From Bos javanicus (lineage: Eukaryota > Chordata > Mammalia > Artiodactyla > Bovidae): 64,000 nucleotides of DNA. The translations under genes and the position numbers were made by a program. The notes beneath the pieces were generated by a model, which made no database searches, was not told where the DNA came from, and saw only the letters and a program-made list of their open reading frames with translations. Numbering within the stretch: the first letter of the stretch is position 1; every line of letters begins with the position of its first letter. The stretch covers positions 74,608,178 to 74,672,177 of the forward strand of contig NC_083875.1 of NCBI RefSeq assembly GCF_032452875.1. Direction: 5' to 3'. Positions 58,102-64,000 of this stretch are shown one piece after another.

Positions 58102-58178
58102 TATTGGGTTGGCAAAAGTTTGTTCAGGTTTTTCCAAACTATGTTATAGAAAACCTGAACTGTTTGATCAACTCAATA
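58102..58178. mobile_element. Mariner-type hairpin MITE
   Basis: A 77-base near-palindrome starting tattgggttggcaaaagttt and ending with its approximate reverse complement (gaaaacctgaactgtttgat, caactcaata), bounded by TA. This is the form of short bovine mariner-derived MITEs, which fold into a single hairpin. Unique sequence lies either side (57656-58101, 58179-58382). Confidence 0.8.
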
Positions 58179-58382
58179 GTTACCACATTTATTGTGCTGC
58201 ATAAACATACTAGGGCCTGCTACCAACTTTTCAGAGCTACTCCTCGTTCCTAGAAAGGAAATCCTTCCACTGATAGGTCCACTGGTGAGGGCAGGTTTCT
58301 CACTTTCCTTGTGCCTCAATTTCCTCTTACTGGTAAGCATAGTGTCTGGCTGTTAGCATTGGCTGTTAGCATTGGCTGTGTG

Positions 58383-58541
58383 TTCGTGCTAAGTCACTTC
58401 AGTCATGTCTGACTCTTTGCGACCCCATGGACTGTAGCCTACCAGGCTCCTCTGTCCATGGGATTCTCCAGACAAAAACACTGGATTGGATTGCCATTTT
58501 CTTCTCCAGGGGATCTTCCTGACTCAGAGATCAAACCAGGT
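58383..58541 (-). mobile_element. Bov-tA SINE, head missing
   Basis: Antisense A element plus part of the head (gtgctaagtcacttcagtca ... gactcagagatcaaacc), abutting an L1 3'UTR. Confidence 0.85.
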
Positions 58542-58690
58542 GCTCCGGCTGGGATGGGGTGGGAGGTGGGTGGGATGTTCAAAAGGGAGGGAATTTATGT
58601 ATAAGTATGGCTGATTCATGTTGATGCATGGCAGAAACCAACACAATATTGTAAAGAAATTATTCTCTAATTAAAAATAAATTAAACAAA
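58542..58690 (+). mobile_element. L1 3'UTR fragment
   Basis: gtataagtatggctgattca, gcagaaaccaacacaatatt, then an A-rich tail. Confidence 0.78.
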
Positions 58691-58868
58691 CAAAATAAAC
58701 AAAAAACAATACATAAAAACCCAACCTGGAGCAGCAATATTAGTATTAAATAAAATAGAATCCAAGGCACAAGGCATTTCATGGGATAAAGATCTTACTT
58801 TATGTTGATAAAAGGCATACTTCCCAATAGAGCTATATTTATTGTATTTTATACACCCAAAGATATCA

Positions 58869-58916
58869 AATATATATATATATATATACAAATATGTATA
58901 TTATACACACACACAG
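58869..58916. repeat. (TA)n / (CA)n microsatellite
   Basis: TA run followed by CA repeats immediately before a Bov-tA SINE. Confidence 0.75.
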
Positions 58917-59137
58917 GGCATCCTAGGTGGCACTAGGGGTAAAGAACCTGCCTGCCAATGTAGGAGACGGAACAGACGCAGGTTTGATCCCTGGGTTGGG
59001 ACGATCCCCTGGAGTAGGAAATGGCAACCCACCCCAGTATTTTTGCCTGGAGAATCGCATGGACAGAGGAGCCTGGTGGGCTACAGTCCATAGGGCAGAA
59101 AAGAGTCAGATAAAACTGAAATGACTTAGCATGTGCG
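58917..59137 (+). mobile_element. Bov-tA SINE
   Basis: Sense copy (gcatcctaggtggcactagg ... cagataaaactgaaatgac) followed by (CA)n(TA)n at 59143-59168. Confidence 0.88.
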
Positions 59138-59168
59138 CATGCACACACACACACACATATATATACAT

Positions 59169-60560
59169 TAAAATGTTCTTGGAAAAAAATTGATAAAGCT
59201 ATATTCATAGTAGAATGACTAAAATATAAACTCACCAAAATATCTACCGATAATTTTTCAGTTGAAGAGTAAATAAAAACTAGTGACAGACAACTTAGAA
59301 AATACTGAAATTGAATTTCATATAATTTTTATGTATTACAAAATACTCTTCTTTTGATTTTTTCAATCATTTAATAAAGGTAAAAATCATTCTTAATTCA
59401 TAGTCATTAAAGAAAAGAAGCAGCTGTATTTGGCTCTTGGGCCACAGCTTGCTAATACCTAAAGGATTTCCCCCTCACTTTAAGGGGAATTTGTCTGATA
59501 TCAGAAATATTTTTTTCTGTTCCTTCCTTGATTATCAAAAATGTTTTTAATGAATAAAGATGCCTAAAAGTATAATTAATGAACAATGTTCTAGATGGCT
59601 TAGACAATGCAATGACAGAAGAAAAGAAACAGGGGATATTAATATAATGGAAAAGATAACTTATTATTATTTGTTGCTTGGAAAACAAATAGTGTATTTA
59701 TCTTAAAAATCACATTTCCTAGCTTTGACTACTAAAAAGACCTAGAAACAGTGATCAGTGCAGCTAAATAAGCCTCTGACTAGACTGTGGCCTCAAACAA
59801 TGTTTATCACTGAAAAGAATGAAGAATTCTTGGAGAAATCAGATCTGGGCAGGAAATGTATTAGATACAAGAATGGTAGTCACAAGAGACCACGGGATTT
59901 TGACAAGAGGAGTCAGAAACTAATCTGAAGAAACTGCCACTGGCCAAAGCTGGCATGGTTTGAAGCTTGATAAGGATATTAAAAAGTATTAATCATCACA
60001 ATAAGGAGTAATAATGGGTTTCAATCTGTAAGTCTGAATCAAGAATTTAACCTGCCTATCTTGTAAAATCTATACCTCAATTAATCAAATAGCTGATGAG
60101 TGAAAGTTGGTCCTTTCAGATGTTTTCCAGCTAATAATAAATGAAGATAGAATGATAGAGAATAGAATAGAAGGTAACTATTTTGCAATCCTAATAAAAG
60201 CAAATTGATGAATCAAGACAGTGGTTGATTGATAGAGTCCATAAACATTATGTACCTCCTGATGGAAGTACATCATCTAAACATTAATTTTAAAACAAAC
60301 AAAAACAGGAGAAAACCTTTCAGTTCTAATGACCAGTTTCCAGGAAACACAAGGAGAAAAGGAACATGACAACACAGAGAACACAGCAAAATCTAATCCA
60401 TAGAAAACTGCTCGTTCAAATAAAATAACAATAAAAATTTCAAAGAAAAGGGAAAAAAGAGAGATGAAGAGGGTAAAAAAATTTTACAGACATAAAACCA
60501 ACCATTATATATGAATCTTACTTGGATCTTGATTGAAGCAAAGAGATTCTAATAGTGTTA
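59169..60560. other. Unique AT-rich sequence
   Basis: About 1.4 kb of intron without recognised gene or young repeat. Confidence 0.45.
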
Positions 60561-61045
60561 CAAGAAAATTGGAGAAATGTGAATCCTGGGTGGATATTTG
60601 AAAATAATTATTGTTGACTTTCCTCTTAGAGATGATAATGATATTATGGTTGTGTGTGTGCAAAGTTGCTACAATTGTGTTCGACTCTTATGTTGGACTG
60701 TAACCTGCCAGGCTCCTCTGTCCATGGGATTCTCCAGGCAAGAATACTGGAGTGTGTTGACATTTCGTCCTCCAGATATTATGGTTACGCATTTCAAAAA
60801 CGAGTACAATATAGAGGCACCCAGTGAAAAATTTTCAGATGAAGCAATGCACTGTCTAGAATTTGCCGCAAAAGAATCTCCATGGAGTGGGGAATTTGAG
60901 TGAAACAGAAGTGTTTACATACCTATTTAAAATTGTTAAAATTGGGTAATGGGTAGAGCAGCCTCATTACACAGTTCTCTCTACTTTTCTATTTATATTT
61001 GATAATTTCCCTGATAAAATTTTTAAAAATTAAAAAGGAATGAAA
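60561..61045 (+). repeat. Old L1M-type 3' end remnant
   Basis: atcctgggtggatatttgaa, gatgataatgatattatggt, then ggtaatgggtagagcagcct and tctctctacttttctattta resemble the 3' end of an ancient mammalian L1. A Bov-tA interrupts it at 60652-60774. Confidence 0.5.
60652..60774 (-). mobile_element. 5'-truncated Bov-tA with TSD
   Basis: A-element-only insertion flanked by perfect GATATTATGGTT at 60640-60651 and 60775-60786. The 101-codon open frame across it (60598-60903) is a chimera of repeat and flank. Confidence 0.9.
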
Positions 61046-61217
61046 GCTCATAGCTATCAAAAATTCACTTATTCCCTGGTTTTTGTACTTTTATCTGCAG
61101 TTCTAAGTTTCTTAAAACTTTCTTAAGTGAGTTTTGCATTTCAAGTGAAGGGAACCATACAAAGGGAGGATCAGAATGGACCTGGGTAGAAACACCAAGT
61201 TAGAAAGAGTCAGAAGA

Positions 61218-62057
61218 CTGATCTATACATCAGTGTCTCTTTTGCTGTCTCGTACACAGGGTTATTGTTACTCTGTGGGAGAGGGAGAGGGTGGGGAGAT
61301 TTGGGAGAATGGCATTGAAACATGTATAATATCATGTATGAAACGAGTCGCCAGTCCAGGTTCGATGCACGATGCTGGATGCTTGGGGCTGGTGCACTGG
61401 GACGACCCGGAGGGAGGGTATGGGGAGGGAGGAGGGAGGAGGGTTCAGGATGGGGAACACATGTATACCTGTGGCGGATTCATTTCGATATTTGGTGAGA
61501 CTAATACAATATTGTAAAGTTTAAAAAAAAAAAAAGAGTACTGGAGTGGGGTGCCATTGCCTTCTCTGGACCAGCAGGTTTACTCCTCAGCAATTACCCG
61601 ACAGATCAACGGACACACATATGGCGCCTATATGAGTATACTCACAGAGCACTGGTTTGAATAGCAAAACATCTGGAAACCACAAAAAGGTCTGCTAGTA
61701 AGAATTGCAGATAAATGAATTATGGTACATTCATACAATGGAATATATGCAGCCATTTAAAATATTAGCTCCAGAAGAGATGATATGGCCTGATCACCTA
61801 TATTGTTAAATTAAAACAAAATAAAAACACAGAATTGCGTGTTTATAATTCCATTATTTGCATCAATTATATATACCACATATACAGGAAAAATCTGGAA
61901 GGACAGATACTGAAATATTAACACTTTATCTCTGGTGGCTGGAATTATAGGGTACTGCTTTCTTCTTTTATAGCCTTTTATATTTTTCTTTATTCCCATG
62001 ATGATACGATACTTTTCTAATAAAAAAATTAATCTATCTTCATTAAAAAAAAAAAAA
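61218..62057 (+). mobile_element. L1 insertion with 5' inversion and 3'-transduced segment
   Basis: Parts in order: about 61216-61272 is L1 3'UTR sequence in antisense, the reverse complement of the stretch at 48146-48203 in another copy. 61271-61522 is the sense L1 3'UTR. 61523-61535 is A13. 61536-61568 is a BOV-A2 end. 61569-62044 is other sequence, partly an old L1M 3' end, with AATAAA at 62019-62024. 62045-62057 is a second A13. GAAAGAGTCAGAAGA flanks the whole block at 61203-61217 and 62058-62072. Confidence 0.85.
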
Positions 62058-62100
62058 GAAAGAGTCAGAAGAGATGAGGAGTCCCCGGAAATCTGGTGAA

Positions 62101-62297
62101 AGTGTTAGTCACTCAATTGTGTTTGACTCTTTATGACCCTATGGACTGTAGCTCAGCAGGCTTCTTTGTCCAGGGAATTCTCCAGGCAAGAACTGGAGTG
62201 GGTCACCTTCTCCAGGGGATCTTCTGGACCCAGAGATTGAACTGGATCTCCTGCATTGCAAGCAGATTCTTTACTGTCTGAGCCATCAGGCAAGCCC
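62101..62297 (-). mobile_element. Bov-tA SINE
   Basis: Antisense copy (gtgttagtcactcaattgtg ... gagccatcaggcaagccc) with a small internal deletion. Confidence 0.87.
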
Positions 62298-62317
62298 ATG
62301 AAATCCAGCAGTCATTT

Positions 62318-62335
62318 ATACAATGATCATTGTAT
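62318..62335. repeat. 18-bp perfect palindrome in an AT-rich repeat patch
   Basis: atacaatgatcattgtat is its own reverse complement. Related pieces (tttgatacaatgataatt and tttgatacagtgataatt) follow within 70 bases. Confidence 0.7.
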
Positions 62336-62399
62336 TTGATACAATGATAATTGCATCATTTAATAACTATATCATTATATCATTTGATACAGTGATAAT

Positions 62400-63111
62400 T
62401 CAGTAGCCTTTACAATGTATGATCAGAGGAAGCCTGGATACAGCTTTGCTTTTAAGGTAGACATGATCAGGATACATTGGTGAGGCTTATTCATGCACTG
62501 AGCCAATATTTATAGAGATGAGACTGGAATCTGGTGTGAAATGAAGAGTCATACTAGAGCATCAGTTCTCACAGCTCTCTTCCAAAGGGGCTGCAAGGTG
62601 GAAAATACATTCATAATAATACAAAGACATTCGCTTTTTCACTCGCATCTCACAAAAAGTCTAGTGGAATGTTCCAGAGATGATGATGTGATGTGTATTA
62701 TTGTGATAGATTGAATACAGAAGCAGACATGAGGATTCAGCTGTTCTTTTTATAGCTAGATTTGCAAACATGTAAAACAATATCTTTTCACAAAAATAGG
62801 TTATTTTTCAACATGTGATAGGTTTATTATTGCTATTTCCAAAGAATTAATAAATATTAAACAACTCAATTTTAACTTCCAATATAGTAGCATCAACAGA
62901 TATAATCCACATAAATAAAAGCTCTTTCAGGGTCTCAATAATTTTTAAAAGTATAAAGGAGGCCTGAGACCAAAAAATCTAAGAACTGTTATACTCAAGT
63001 GTTTATTAAGAATATGGAGGGAAAAAAAAGCAGAGTGTAAGGGAAAAGTGGTCAAGACATGGCAATTACTTCAGTAAATAATCATTAAACACTCACTACA
63101 TCCAAAGTACT
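62400..63111. other. Unique sequence
   Basis: Nothing recognised in about 700 bases of intron. Confidence 0.4.
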
Positions 63112-63122
63112 AAAAAGAAGCT

Positions 63123-63380
63123 GCTGCTAAGTTGCTTCAGTTGTGTCTGACTCTGTGCGACACCATAGACGGCAGCCCACTAGGCTCCCCCGTCCCTGGG
63201 ATTCTCCAGGCAAGAACACTGCCATTTCCCTCTCCAGTGCATGAAAGTGAAAAGTGAAAGTTAAGTCACTCAGTTGTGTCCGACTCCTAGCGACCCCATG
63301 GACTGCAGCCTACCAGGCTCTTCCGTCCATGGGATTTTCCCAGGTAAGAGTACTGGAGTGGGGTGCCATTGCCTTCTTCG
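63123..63380 (-). mobile_element. BOV-A2 SINE with TSD
   Basis: Antisense dimer with linker gtgcatgaaagtgaaaagtg, bounded by perfect AAAAAGAAGCT at 63112-63122 and 63381-63391. One monomer lacks about 15 bases. Confidence 0.91.
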
Positions 63381-63812
63381 AAAAAGAAGCTAGAGGGATA
63401 AAAATTATCTTCAGGCTGTCAAGCAGGCTGACTGACTGACTTGAATACAAATTGTTACAAATTGTTATCTGCATTGACAAGTGAGTTAGTTTTCAATAAC
63501 TCCTAGAGATGCTCCAAATTATTTTCTCTTCTAGCTGAGTGGATGGGAAAAGTTTTGAACTTCACTAAGAAAAGCATAGCTTTATTAAACCATGGAGAAA
63601 GAGTATGTTCTAAAAAGGACTCCTAGTACAGTCAGCAGATCCGAAACCACTTACCCATTTGCTTATATATCATAAACACTGTCAACGCTCACCTACCTTC
63701 TGCTTATTCTCATTTATTTTTGTTACAAGGACATTTTTCATCCCCCAATTATTTTTCCAGACAGAGATAGCAGGTTATTTATCTTGACATATCATTTAAT
63801 GCCTGAGTGTGG

Positions 63813-64000
63813 TGGTGGTTGAGTCACTAAGTCGTGTCTGACTCTTTGTGACCCCATGAACGGCAGCCCACCAGACTCCTCTCTCCATGGGATTTTCCAG
63901 GCAAGAATACTAGGGTGGGTTGCTATTTCCTTCTACAGGGGTTCTTCCCCACCCAGGGATCAAACCAGCATCTCCTGCATTGGTAGGCAGGTTCTCTACA
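63813..64000 (-). mobile_element. Bov-tA SINE, cut by window end
   Basis: Antisense copy (ggttgagtcactaagtcgtg ... ggtaggcaggttctctaca) running off the window. 63392-63812 before it is unique. Confidence 0.87.

Larger units (their letters stand above)
36033..64000 (-). other. ADRA1A: ADRA1A intron 1 (partial, runs off the window)
   Basis: Nothing resembling the TM1-TM6 exon is present above 36032, so exon 1 must be beyond 64000. In human the intron separating the two coding exons is tens of kilobases long, so an intron of more than 28 kb is expected. The interval is filled with the repeats listed separately. Assigning all of it to the intron is inference. Confidence 0.7.

Noticed and set aside
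60598..60903. 101-codon frame with an unfamiliar C-terminal half
   Set aside because: It runs through an antisense Bov-tA with a clean TSD and into old L1M-like sequence, so the frame is a chimera.
1..64000. Frequent similar ~200-base repeats as a possible CRISPR-like or tandem array
   Set aside because: The copies are dispersed SINEs in both orientations with individual TSDs and irregular spacing.

Overview
The window is ruminant nuclear DNA, most likely cattle or a close bovid. The evidence is dense coverage by bovid-specific retrotransposons: BovB (RTE) LINEs, Bov-tA and BOV-A2 SINEs, CHR-2-type tRNA(Glu) SINEs and artiodactyl L1s. Older mammalian MIR and L1M remnants lie between them. 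Nothing suggests bacterial or organellar sequence: there are no operons, no CRISPR array and no rRNA or true tRNA genes.

The one protein-coding gene recognised is ADRA1A, the alpha-1A adrenergic receptor, on the minus strand. Its second coding exon is at 35515-36032. It encodes the end of the third extracellular loop, TM7 with the NPxxY motif, helix 8 and the whole cytoplasmic tail. Exon 1 (TM1-TM6) should lie beyond base 64000, so 36033-64000 is read as part of the large first intron. The gene's 3' side and downstream DNA occupy 35514 down to 1. An internal splice donor in the exon (35646/35645) and a strong minus-strand acceptor at 18999-19000, followed by poly(A) signals near 17.5 kb, suggest an alternative 3' terminal exon about 17 kb downstream. 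That second part is inference.

The rest is intron or intergenic DNA made of retrotransposon insertions separated by unique sequence. Many insertions still have readable target-site duplications (TSDs), so their history can be reconstructed. Examples are BOV-A2 at 1876-2152 and 63123-63380, Bov-tA at 25393-25600, a 2-kb L1 at 51751-53746 with a SINE inside it, an L1 at 47539-48490 that landed in the tail of an older L1, and a three-layer nest at 54589-55312.

The most notable structures are: an L1 at 61218-62057 with a 5' inversion and about 0.5 kb of apparent 3'-transduced sequence bounded by a 15-bp TSD; an insertion at 23067-23104 that is only a 14-base poly(A) flanked by a 12-bp duplication; two more 5'-inverted L1s (8630-8980 and 46762-47040); and a mariner-type hairpin MITE at 58102-58178. 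Nearly all long open frames lie inside retrotransposon copies, or antisense to them, and are not host genes.
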